DNA of 64,000 nt from Crotalaria pallida (lineage: Eukaryota > Streptophyta > Magnoliopsida > Fabales > Fabaceae): positions 85,083,001 through 85,147,000 of the forward strand of contig CM075656.1 of the NCBI GenBank assembly GCA_037953625.1, read 5' to 3'. Numbering within the stretch: the first letter of the stretch is position 1; each line of letters opens with the position of its first letter. The translations under genes were made by a program, and so were the position numbers. The notes under the pieces were generated by a model. That model saw nothing but the letters and a program-made list of their open reading frames with translations. It was not told where the DNA came from and ran no database searches. Below are positions 11,233 through 21,400 of this stretch, piece after piece.

Positions 11233-11978
11233 CACCTGCAAGGGCATAGGGAGTTAGCAAATACTAACGCATAACAAAATAGACAAGGTAAAGCTTTAAT
11301 CAAATAATTATCCGTGTTAAACACCAACATCAAGACTTAATTATAAATAAATAACATATGCAGTCATGATGTATCTAATCTTATCAATGCATGATTGTTG
11401 GCCAACTACAACAAATAGGCTTCCGTGGCACCTTAAAATAAACATGCCCGATACCCATACTGAGTACCTCATCGAACTCGGCCCGTAAATAAAATCAACA
11501 CCTCTAGAGCTCTTAGAAATGTTGCCGACGTATCCCGTAGGACTACGCCTCATCGAGTCCGGCACCAAATGACATGCCCACACGCACGTGTGTATTTCCG
11601 GAAACAGAAGGTGCAACCCCGGTCACCGACACTCCCCCGTGAACCCTTTGGAGCAGACACTCAGGTCCCTCGAGTTCAACCGAAAGGATATGCCCACGCC
11701 TCTCGGACGTGTCTCCACTAATGTGGGAACTCACATAATGCAGATGCTATGCATGGTTCTGACCATCAATACAATTCAGTGTCATTTAAGTTGTTTGAAG
11801 TTGGGACTTGGCATAGTTGAACTTCATTTAACATACACTGACTTTAACCAATTCAGGTTCAACCTTTAATTGATTCCAAACCCTTGGATAATCAATCACA
11901 TCAGTAAATTCTGATCCTTTTACAACAATTCAGTTACTAATCGATTAATAGAGTCTATTAATCGAGTATTGCATTAGC

Positions 11979-12288
11979 TTACTCGAGTAATATTTTTGCA
12001 CCTTTCGCATTACTCGAGTGACAGACCTATTACTCGAGTAATACTGCATATATTTCAAATTATTCAAAGGTATAAGGTGTTACTCGATTAATGCTTCAGA
12101 TTACTCGAGTAATATTTTTGCACCTTTCGCATTACTCGAGTGACAGACCTATTACTCGAGTAATACTGCATATATTTCAAATTATTCAAAGGTTTAAGGT
12201 GTTACTCGATTAATGCTTCAGATTACTCGAGTAATATTTTTGCACCTTTCGCATTACTCGAGTGACAGACCTATTACTCGAGTAAATT
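11979..12288. repeat. 122-bp tandem repeat with palindromic cores
   Basis: About 2.5 head-to-tail units with an exact 122-bp period: the same phrase begins at 11979, 12101 and 12223. Each unit carries two copies of the near-palindrome attactcgagtaat and one variant tactcgagtg, plus tactcgatta. Units differ by very few bases. The palindrome also appears in diverged form just upstream (ttaatcgattaa). Confidence 0.9.
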
Positions 12289-12489
12289 ATGCAGTAAAAC
12301 ACTGCTGAACTGGTTTTTATATGTCAAACTCATGCCAATCCAATTTTTACCAAAGTTAAGCTTCAAACCAACTTAAATACATTACATTAAACTTGTTCAT
12401 AGCATCAATTTCAAGCATTAACACCAAAATCACAGAATCATAACAATTTCCCCCAATTTTGACCTAAAACACAACCTCACATACCAATT

Positions 12490-14370
12490 CCTTCGGTCTT
12501 CTCAATGCCATTAATTTCGATCTTAAATGTTAGTGATATTGCTCTCCTATTTGTCTTCTCAATAATCCCGTTAATTTCGGTATTAAATATTGTAAATATT
12601 TCTCTCCTATTTGTGCTCCCAATAATCTCATTAATTTTGGTCTTCTCAATGCCCTTAAATGTTGTAAATATTTATCACCTATTTACCTTCTCAATGAGCT
12701 CATTAATTTCGATCTTAAATGTTGGAGATATTGCTCTCCTATTTGTCTTCTCAACAATCCCATTAATATCGGTATTAAATATTTGTAAATATTTCTCTCC
12801 TAATTTTATTCCCAATAATCCCATTAATTTTGGTCTTCTCCATGCCATTAATTTCGGTCTTCTCAATGATCTCATTAAGTTCTCTTCTATTAATTAATGA
12901 ATCACACCATATTTTCATACTATTAGTAACTAATTAGTAATTGATTTTTTTTCTTCTATTAGTAACTGATTTTTTTTTTGTTTTATAGTAACTGATTTCT
13001 ATGAAAAAAATATTGAATAAAAAAACCTAAAAAACCAAAAGATAAGAAACTAAAAAAAAATATATTTTAATCTTCAATCATAATAACTACCTAATATATT
13101 TCTTCATGTTTTTTTGTTTGAAAAAGATTTGAATCAGATTTGGAATAAAATAATTATATTCAAAAGAATAATATAATACCTAAAATTAAAACATTTTAAT
13201 GAAATACAAATTTTCGTAACTTATGCATCAATGCATAACAAAAACCTTTAATTAATAATAACAACTTGAAAATATTCCTTAAATGTTGTAAATATTTATA
13301 ACCTATTTGTCTTCTCAATGATCCCATTAATTTCGATCTTAAATGTTGGAGATATTGCTCTCCTATTTGTCTTCTCAATAATCCCATTAATTTCGGTATT
13401 AAATATTTGTAAATATTTCTCTCCTATTTGTCTTCCCAATAATCCCATTAATTTTGGTCTTCTTAATGCCATTAATTTCAGTCTTCTCAATGATCCCATT
13501 AAGTTCTCTTCTATTAATTAATGAATCACACCATATTTTCATACTTTTGGTAACTAATTAGCAATTGATTTTTTTTCTTCTATTAGTAACTGATTTTTTT
13601 TGTTTATAGTAACTTATTTCTATGAAAAAAATATTGAATAAAAAAAACCTAAAAAATCAAAAGTTAAGAAACTAAAAAAAATATATTTTAATCTTCAATC
13701 ATAATAACTACCTAATATATTTCTTTATGTTTTTTTTGTTTGAAAAAGATTTGCTTCAGATTTGGAATAAAATAATTACATTCAAAAAAATAATATAATA
13801 CCTAAAATTGAAACTTTTTAATGAAATACAAATTTTCGTAACTTATGCATCAATGCATAACAAAAACCATTAATTAATAATAATAAACTTGAAAATATTC
13901 CTTAAATGTTGTAAATATTTATCACCTACTTATCTTCTCAATGATCCCATTAATTTCGGTCTTCTCAATGCCATTAATTTCGATTCTTAAATGTTAGAGA
14001 CATTGCTCTCCTATTTGTCTTCTCAATAATCCCATTAATTTAGGTATTAAATATTGTAAATATTTCTCTCCTATTTGTGCTCTCAATAATCTCATTAATT
14101 TTGGTCTTCTCAATGCAATTAATTTCGTTTTTCTCAATGATTCTATTAAATTCTCTTCTATTAAAAATTTATCTTCTATTAATTAATGAATCACACCATA
14201 TTTTCATACTTTTAGTAACTAATTTGTAATTGATTTTTTTCTTCTCTTAGTAACTGATTTTTTTTATAGTAACTGATTTCTATGAAAAAAATATTGAATA
14301 AAAAAAACCTAAAAAACGAAAAGTTAAGAAACTAAAAGAATATATTTTAATCTTCAATCATAAAACCAAA
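12490..14370. repeat. Three-copy tandem array, period about 620-665 bp
   Basis: Three head-to-tail copies, anchored by the phrase ttaattaatgaatcacacc at about 12890, 13514 and 14179. Each copy begins with a sub-repeat of about 60-70 bp (cccattaatttcgg, ttaaatgttg, gctctcctatttgtcttctc) and ends with an AT-rich tail (tcttcaatcataataactacc). The Leu/Ile-rich open frames over it merely reflect the sub-repeat and are not genes. Confidence 0.85.
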
Positions 14371-15268
14371 AGTTAAGAAACTAAATTTATTCCTCTTAGA
14401 TATATATGTTTACAATATCTGATACCATTCTGCATTTTTCGTTGCATAATGAATGTGTTTGATTTGATAAATAATACAAAGCTTTTAGCAAATAGTTTTC
14501 ATTGTTATACAATAGAATAGTATATTTTAATTCAGATATGATAAGGTATATATGTTACAAATATTATCATTCACTTTGCAGGTTCAAGCAAAAAAATTCA
14601 GCACTCTCTGCCATCTCTGAAATAAAACTATAATTTTGAGACAAGAAGAATTGTTTGGTTTGAAATTTTTCGGTTTCTTAATTCATTTCAACCACTATTG
14701 TAGATTTAACCTTAATCAAAAACACTGTTTCAGTTATGTTTTTCTTACCATAATACTATGATTTTTATGTCCTAATTTGAAGTTTTGCTATCAACTTATG
14801 AAATTATTATGAATTTATGAATGTAAAGGGTATGAAATTACTTTGCTGGCAATTCAATTAGTTATCCATATTCAATGTTAACTTGATATGGATATACTGT
14901 ACAAACAGAAACTAAGTTCAGTATACTACGTTAACTGAACAACTTTAACTGAAGAAACGAAATGTCCAAAACTTATGTGGATGGTTCAATATATTGGGAA
15001 TGAAGACATACCAAAGTCTACCTCTTTTTTAGTTGTGCAGAGGTAATAGTAATTGCAAACAATTTTTTTGGTAAAGCCCAACATGTGCCTATGAAGTTTT
15101 TTTGATAGCTTTCCTATATGATTTTTTTTTTTTGTAAAGCCCAACTAATAAATAAATATACAACATGCTTTTTATCAAATAATATTTAATAAAAACTTTC
15201 TTAATTTTTATATAATATAAATATTTAATATGTTACTCAATTACTAAATAATATCCTTCCCTCTTTCA
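14371..15268. other. AT-rich region, no gene seen
   Basis: Leads up to the Helitron-type terminus at 15298 and is probably the 3' part of that element. A possible splice acceptor (cactttgcag, about 14581) is followed by a short ORF-less stretch. I see no coding sequence I can support. Confidence 0.4.
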
Positions 15269-15298
15269 CCCGTACATGTGCACGGGCTTGCTTACTAA
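15269..15298 (+). other. Helitron-type 3' terminus (plus orientation)
   Basis: A hairpin-capable segment (cccgt...acggg, 15269-15286) is followed by cttgctta and a terminal CTAA, then T. This fits the CTRR-T rule. The stem is imperfect, so this call is weaker than those at 6238 and 6383. Confidence 0.45.
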
Positions 15299-15383
15299 TA
15301 TAATACCCTTCCCTCTCGATATTATGCCGTGTTACATAATGGCAATGCAGCACTGATTTTGCCATTTCCTTTTCATGCATCAG

Positions 15384-15480
15384 GAGCTTTGCAATAGCCG
15401 CAGCAAAGTGTTACGCTAATATGAGTTACAATAGACAAATTTTTTCCCTTAGAGTGAATGGCCACACTCCAACAAAACAG
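15384..15480 (+). pseudogene. Candidate exon of an unrecognised gene
   Basis: Preceded by a good acceptor (ttttcatgcatcag) and followed by a good donor (aaaacag|gtaatt). The 97-bp interval is open and reads SFAIAAAKCYANMSYNRQIF followed by SLRVNGHTPTKQ. The composition looks like real protein rather than random AT-rich translation. I do not recognise it. It may belong with the exons at 17139 and 17750, though a copia fragment and a LINE lie between them, so the gene is likely broken anyway. Confidence 0.4.
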
Positions 15481-15617
15481 GTAATTCTATTTACTATTGA
15501 TCCTTGTTACTGTCTTGTATCAACTAACTTTTGATCAATGACAATTACAATTTCGGGTCAGAATTAGTTTTTCTGTAGTTACCCTTCTCTCTTTCCGCTT
15601 TCTCTCATCGTATCTTT

Positions 15618-15785
15618 GTGAAAGGAAAATCCATTGCTTCTGCTAACCCTATCTCCTTCGTTGATGATGATGTTTTCACTGGTGCTCAACCTGAGCCACC
15701 GTCTTCTCTACCTTCTACTCTTTCTCTTCATTCGCCCTCGTTGAAGGTTATGGACAAGAATTTCTTAACCTGGAAACAATCTAGT
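15618..15785 (+). pseudogene. Copia-like gag leader fragment
   Basis: A short open frame from ATG 15618 contains a Ser/Pro-rich N-terminus ending in SLKVMDKNFLTWKQ. This resembles the start of the Gag domain in another plant copia lineage, where the word L-x-x-x-N-F-x-x-W is typical. It then loses similarity. No LTR or primer site is seen next to it. Confidence 0.45.
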
Positions 15786-15954
15786 AGATTCAAATATATA
15801 TACAATAATACCTTTCTAATAATAACCATGTCTCAACACTTCCCCTCAACTAGAACATATATATCGTATGCATCCCGTGTGTCACATATGTATGTTTTCC
15901 TAGGACCTCGTAAAGGTTTAGTGAAGATATCGACAAGTCAATCCTTGTAACAAA

Positions 15955-16240
15955 CATGAGAGGTCTTGGTGATGACGAGTATGTTATTTTCAATGGAATT
16001 ATTAGCCACTTGCTAAAGGTTGCATGAAATGCTGCATGTTAGCCAATGCAGTGGTGAGAGACTCGTTGAAGCTCCGCTATCCTTGTCTCATCATTAGCCA
16101 CCATGGCCTCTAAAACTACTACTCGATCAATCATTTTTGGGGGAATTTATGATAACTTTCTTTACTACTGAAACCTGAATGAATCTCGCAGCTGTATCCA
16201 GCAAGTTGGACCACTGTTAGGTCACCGATTGTTAAAATGG
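15955..16240 (-). pseudogene. Possible gypsy gag N-terminal relic
   Basis: The minus-strand frame around 16020-16135 reads MIDRVVVLEAMVANDETRIA and ELQRVSHH, a coiled-coil-like start of the kind found in Ty3/gypsy Gag proteins. It is followed upstream by a phrase (caatcggtgacctaacagtgg) of the kind found in disease-gene or retroelement relics. It is very short and degenerate, so this is only a suggestion. Confidence 0.25.
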
Positions 16241-16540
16241 AAAAAATGAAATCTTTTTTAGATAATACCTAATTTTTATTTTATCCTAGGAAATAACAAC
16301 ATAACTAGAGCCTATGGTTCCTACAGAGAATATCTCTATGCTCCTTCAATGGGGCTACAAAATAAAAACCTCTCTCATGTCAAATTCATGACAAACATGC
16401 CTCTTCATCCTAGCGGTTTGATTCCTTTCTTCTTTCCTATAGTTGAACCTCCAAACTTTGGGCTCACTATTGCTACTACACAACAGCATCTTGCCTTCTA
16501 GATCATGGGCCTTTTCAAATCCACCCAAGGCAAAGGCAAT

Positions 16541-16765
16541 ACCAACAACAACAACAACAACCAAGCCTTTGTCCCCCTAGGTGACGTCAACTACATGGAT
16601 CAGACAACGCCATAAAGTTTTATCATCAATCATGTCTTTAGATAAAACATTAATTTCCATGTCCTTAATTGTTTCGCCTATAATTTTTCTTGGCCTTCCT
16701 CTTCCTCTAGCACTTGTAGTAGCATCAATTTGGTCTACCCTCCTAACTGGGGCTTCATTTCTTTA
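16541..16765 (-). mobile_element. RTE-type LINE, 3' end fragment
   Basis: On the minus strand the frame reads EAPVRRVDQIDATTSARGRG, then RPRKIIGETIKDMEINVLSK and DMIDDKTLWRCLIHVVD before a stop. This is the well-known C-terminal tail of the plant RTE-clade reverse transcriptase ORF (the A-P-V-R-R and R-G-R-G-R-P-(R/K)-K motifs). Downstream on that strand comes a run of GTT repeats (16543-16562), which is the usual RTE tail. Endonuclease and RT domains are missing: the copy is 5'-truncated, as is typical for LINEs. Confidence 0.8.
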
Positions 16766-17138
16766 TCACTACTTTTTATTCAGTCGGTAGTTATGCTACA
16801 TTGTAATTTTCAAGTGCATCTCTGTTTTCATAAACGAAGTTTACTCCAACTTATGAACTGTAACATCCTTCTTAGACGTGATAAAGAAAGACATGCTTGC
16901 AAAGTGGATTGAAAAGGAAGTATGGAAAAAAAAAAGAGCAGGATAATATAGATATCTGAAACTTCTGACTCTTGCACTCTTTAAGCATTTATCATATATT
17001 TTAGTTTGTAGCTGCCACTTTATTGGTCAACTCTGAGGAATAAGTATGATTTAAGTTAATTTCTATACTTAGGACCTAAGATTTTCTGTAAATGTTTGTA
17101 TATAACTAATGATAGTTGTTTACATGTATTAGTTGCAG
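16766..17138. other. No gene seen
   Basis: AT-rich, intron-like sequence between the LINE fragment and the small exon at 17139. Nothing else is supported. Confidence 0.4.
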
Positions 17139-17192
17139 AGTCTCAGCCCGGAAGTCAATTATGATCACTTGGAAAAATCAGATGATGAACCT
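17139..17192 (+). pseudogene. Penultimate exon of gene broken by copia insertion
   Basis: The acceptor (ttagttgcag) and donor (cct|gtaaat) bound a 54-bp in-phase exon reading SLSPEVNYDHLEKSDDEP. It joins in phase to the exon at 17750. The protein is not recognised. The acidic, Ser/Asp-rich character suits a C-terminal tail. Confidence 0.55.
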
Positions 17193-17749
17193 GTAAATTC
17201 TCTTGTTTATCTCTATGTTCTTTGTTATCTGTTTGTCATTATTGAAATCTAAAATCCAATACTTAGGATAGATATATGGATATTTGAATTGCTATTGCTG
17301 TTTCGGTTGTTGTGCTAAAAGTCTCAATCTCATAAAAACAAAATGTGAAATCTTTTTTGCAAATTTGTATGGTCATCCCAACTTATTTGATCATTTTTAT
17401 TAGTGGTGTTTTCACAGTCACTGTTGTTCAATGGATAGTGTAGCATTTTTAATTTACTTTAGATGATGATTTTTGATCTATCCTCTTGATATCTCTCAAT
17501 CTTTAAATGAATGATAGTTTGACATCTCTGTCGTATAATTGCTACTTGTAGCTGCTTGGTATAATTGCTACTTGTAGCTGCTTGATCCGTGTGTATAATC
17601 TGCAAATATACACGTTTCCTAACCAATAGTTGTGTTTTGGAAAGTTTTCTTTGGAATATATTATACTATTTACCAAGACACGGGAAATTACTCATGTTTT
17701 TTTTTTTTTAAATGTAAATGTATTTAATACTTAATCTTATGGTAAACAG

Positions 17750-17864
17750 GATTCTAAGAAAGCTAGAGTTGAGTCACCCACCGATGATGAGTACGAGTAC
17801 ACCTTGGCAGATGCGGAGGCTGATTATTATGCTCTTTTTGACATGGATTTTATAGATTACGATT
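17750..17864 (+). pseudogene. Last exon of unrecognised gene, interrupted in its stop codon
   Basis: After a T-tract and acceptor (ggtaaacag) the frame reads DSKKARVESPTDDEYEYTLA, then DAEADYYALFDMDFIDYD. The uninterrupted site, reconstructed from the target duplication, would continue directly into TGA. The T at 17864 is the first stop-codon base and GA lies at 23153-23154 beyond the copia element. With the insertion, translation runs on into the 5' LTR for about 85 residues and stops near 18119. The tail is highly acidic and aromatic. I do not recognise the family, so the function is unknown. Confidence 0.55.
17860..17864 (+). repeat. Target-site duplication, left (CGATT)
   Basis: Five bases immediately before the 5' LTR, repeated exactly at 23148-23152 after the 3' LTR. 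A 5-bp duplication is standard for Ty1/copia integrase. Confidence 0.95.
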
Positions 17865-18447
17865 TGTTGAGTAAAAAAATCAAATTTTGCCTCCAAATTC
17901 AACATTCAACTTTCAACATTTCAAAATTCAACATTCAACCTTCCAAATTCAACCTTCAACATTCAAACATCAACTACTCACAACCTACCTCACTAAAGTC
18001 TTCAACAACTTCATCTACCTTCCACCTACTTCTACAACTACTCTCATTCTTTGCCTATAAAAGGCCATATGGTGAAGGCACCCAAAATATAATACAAGAA
18101 AAAAACACACAACACTCATAACCCAAACACATATCTTGTATTCTCTAGCTTTGTGAGGGTGAGAATATTGAGAGATTTTTAGGCTCATTTATTTCCATTA
18201 GAGAGAGTATTTTGTGAGAGAAATTTTTCTTTCTTTTATCCTCATAATTATAAGAGGATTTGTTGTACTCTCCTTTTTCATAGTGGAAGTTGCTCTCATC
18301 GCCGTGGTTTTTTACTCTCTAAATTGGAGAGGTTTTTCCACGTTAAATATTGTGTGTCATTCTTGTCTATTTTATTTTTAAACTTCTCTTTTAAATTCCC
18401 AATTAACTCGATCCTTTCGCTTCCGCATTAGCGCTGATACCCTAACA
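17865..18447 (+). repeat. 5' LTR of copia element
   Basis: Runs TGTTGAG to CTAACA. It contains a strong TATA box (cctataaaagg, 18054-18064), so transcription should start near 18090. The first part is made of short repeats (attcaacattcaac, caacattc), a possible enhancer-like array as known for Tnt1-type U3 regions. Confidence 0.95.
18054..18064 (+). promoter_or_regulatory. LTR TATA box
   Basis: CCTATAAAAGG within the 5' LTR, a consensus plant TATA box in the position expected for U3. The same box is in the 3' LTR (about 22754-22764), from which downstream host sequence could be transcribed. Confidence 0.75.
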
Positions 18448-18449
18448 AG

Positions 18450-18461
18450 TGGTATCAGAGC
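18450..18461 (+). other. Primer-binding site
   Basis: TGGTATCAGAGC, complementary to the 3' end of initiator-Met tRNA, two bases after the 5' LTR. Confidence 0.95.
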
Positions 18462-18485
18462 ACTTGTTAAATTGGGAATTACAAG

Positions 18486-21400
18486 ATGTCTACAGTTACA
18501 AAATTTGACATCGAGAAGTTTGATGGCAAGATTAGCTTTTCTATCTGGAAAGTCCAGATGAAGGTCGTTCTCACCCAGAACGGATTAAAGAAAGCTCTAG
18601 AAGGAAAGTCGAAGAAGCCGGCTACCATGACAAATGAGCAATGGGACGAGTTGGATGAAAAGGCACTTTCAGCAATCCAACTTTGCTTGTCCAAGGAGGT
18701 TCTTCGCGAGGTAGCAAATGAGGTCACTACTGCGGCACTATGGTTAAAGCTAGAATCTTTGTATATGACCAAGAGTCTCGCAAACAAGCTTCGTCTCAAA
18801 GAGCGGTTATACACAATCCGTATGGCCGAAGGTACTCCTATTCAATCTCATCTTGATGAGTTTAATTCTATTATTATGGATCTGCAAAATATTGATATTA
18901 AAATTGAAGATGAAGATAAAGCTGTTCTGTTGGTTGTCTCTCTACCCTCTACCTATAAACACTTTAAAGAAATTATGTTGTATGGTAACAACGACACCTT
19001 ATCCTTTGAAGATGTTAAATCTAATTTATTGTCCAAAGAAAAATTTGATCTTGAAGTTCATTCTATGGACAAGGGTGAAGGTTTAAGTGTTAGAGGTAGA
19101 ACTCTAGAAAAAGGGAGTACTAGTCATAAAAAATTCAGATCCAAATCCAAGGGACGTAAATCCAACAAATTCTGTCGTTATTGCAAGAAACCGGGGCACG
19201 AGATTTCTGATTGCTATTCCTTAAAGAAAAAACAAGAGAAGCAAGATAAACCTCAACAACAACCTGAAGCTGCTAATGTTGAAGGTCACTCTGACACTGA
19301 TATCCTATTATCTGTTGTCTCTTCTAATAAGAGGAGTAAAACAGAATGGATTCTTGATTCTGGATGTACTTTTCATATGTGTCCTTACAAGGACTTATTT
19401 ACCACTTTTGAATCTGTTGATAGTGGTGTTGTTTTAATGGGCAATGATGCCCAATGCAAAGTTGCAGGAATAGGTACTATTCAGATCAAGACTCATGATG
19501 GTGTTGTCAGAACTTTGGCTGATGTCCGCTATGTTCCTGATTTGAAGCGGAATTTAATTTCTCTTGGCACCCTAGAATCTCTTGGGTGCAAGTATTCAGC
19601 TGAAGGTGGAGTTCTAAAGGTATCCAAAGGTGCTCTCATTTTATTAAAAGCTAACCGAGTTGGTAGTTTATATGTCTTGCAAGGCACTGTTGTGACAGGT
19701 TCAGCAGCTGTATCATCTTCTATGCCTGATAATGATGTCACCAAATTGTGGCACATGCGCCTTGGCCACATGAGTGAAAAAGGCATGCACCTTCTGAGCA
19801 AACAAGGTTTCCTTGGAAAACATGGCATCGGTAAGTTGGAGTTTTGCAAACACTGCGTCTTTGGGAAACAGAAAAGAGTTAGTTTCTCCACTGCAACTCA
19901 CCGCACCAAAGGTATTCTTGATTATATTCACTCTGACCTTTGGGGACCTTCTAAAGTTCCTTCCCATGGAGGAAGTCGTTATATGATGACTATTATAGAT
20001 GACTTTTCTCGAAAGGTTTGGGTTTATTTTCTGAAAAACAAAAATGACACATTTGCCACTTTTAAGAAGTGGAAAACTCTTGTTGAAACTCAAACAGGGA
20101 AGAAAGTCAAGAAGCTCAGAACGGATAATGGATTAGAGTTCTGTAATGGTGACTTTAATGAGTTCTGCGCAAATCATGGTATTGCTAGACATAAAACCAT
20201 TCCAGGTACACCCCAGCAGAATGGTGTTGCGGAACGGATAAACAGAACTTTACTTGAGAAAGCTCGTTGTATGCTCTCAAATGCTGGGTTATGGCATCGA
20301 CGTGACTTTTGGGCCGAAGCAGCATCCACTGCGTGTTACTTGGTGAACCGTTCTCCACATTCGGCACTAAACTTCAAAGTTCCAGAAGAAATTTGGTCAG
20401 GTAATCCTGTTGATTATTCTAATTTAAGAATTTTCGGATGTCCTGCATATGCACATGTAAATGATGGCAAATTATCTCCAAGAGCTGTTGAGTGCATATT
20501 TCTTGGTTATGCATCTGAATCTAAGGGATATCGTTTATGGTGTCCTAAGTCACGAAAATTAATTCTCAGTAGAGATGTGACTTTTAATGAGGATGCATTA
20601 TTATTTTCTGGAAAACAATCTGTTGTGTCTTCTTCCACTAGTACAGGTAGTTTGCAGGGTACTAGCGAGAAGGTGGAGTTAGAAATGAAGTCTGTCACTC
20701 CGGATGTCGATGTTCCATCTTCCTCAACACATGAGTCTAGCATTGATGATCATGATGATGATCATGATCCTGATGAGAATATCACTTCTCCTATTCAGCC
20801 GCAGCAAGATGATTATTCTATTGCCCGAGATAGAACCAGGAGACAAATCATAAAGCCAGCCAAATACAGAGATGGCGATAATCTAATTGCTTATGCATTA
20901 TCTATTGCACAAGAGGTAAATGATGCTGTTGAGCCTACCAGCTATTCTGAAGCTGTTTCTTGTGCTGATTCGTCAAAGTGGCTACTAGCTATGAATGAAG
21001 AAATTGAGAGTCTCCATAAGAATGGTACTTGGGCTTTGACTGAGCTTCCTAAAGGCAAAAGACCATTGAAATGCAAATGGGTCTATAAGAAGAAAGACGG
21101 TATTCCCGGGGTTGAAGATCCTAGATGCAAAGCACGGTTAGTCGTTAAAGGCTTTAATCAAAAGGAAGGTATTGACTTTAATGAGATTTTCTCTCCTGTT
21201 GTTCGTCATACTTCCATTCGTGTTTTGCTTGCTTTTGTTGCTTTGTTTGATTTGGAATTAGAGCAACTTGATGTCAAGACGGCTTTTCTACATGGAGAGC
21301 TGGAAGAAGAAATTTACATGGAGCAACCTGAGGGATTTATTGTTCCTGGTAAGGAGGAACTTGTCTGTCGACTAAAGAAATCTTTATATGGCCTTAAGCA

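Larger units (their letters stand above)
10190..12480 (-). mobile_element. Ty3/gypsy-like LTR remnant, minus orientation
   Basis: Read on the minus strand this has the look of a long Ty3/gypsy chromovirus-type LTR. It is low in coding potential except for one short frame, with stretches such as gggaccatgttaggatg and ttccgctgaacgtacaaaac. I could not fix the LTR ends or a target duplication, and no pol domains are visible nearby. The boundaries are approximate, and the assignment rests on general resemblance rather than a domain. Confidence 0.35.

Noticed and set aside
11979..12288. CRISPR-like regular spacing
   Set aside because: The whole 122-bp unit is repeated including the supposed spacers, so it is an ordinary tandem repeat, and the DNA is plant nuclear.
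12505..13521. Leu/Ile-rich frames with repeated LISVLNI-like words
   Set aside because: Simply the translation of a short nucleotide sub-repeat in a tandem array, present in both directions.
19529..20743. Minus-strand frames of 78-126 residues within the copia element
   Set aside because: Shadows of the intact plus-strand Gag-Pol frame.
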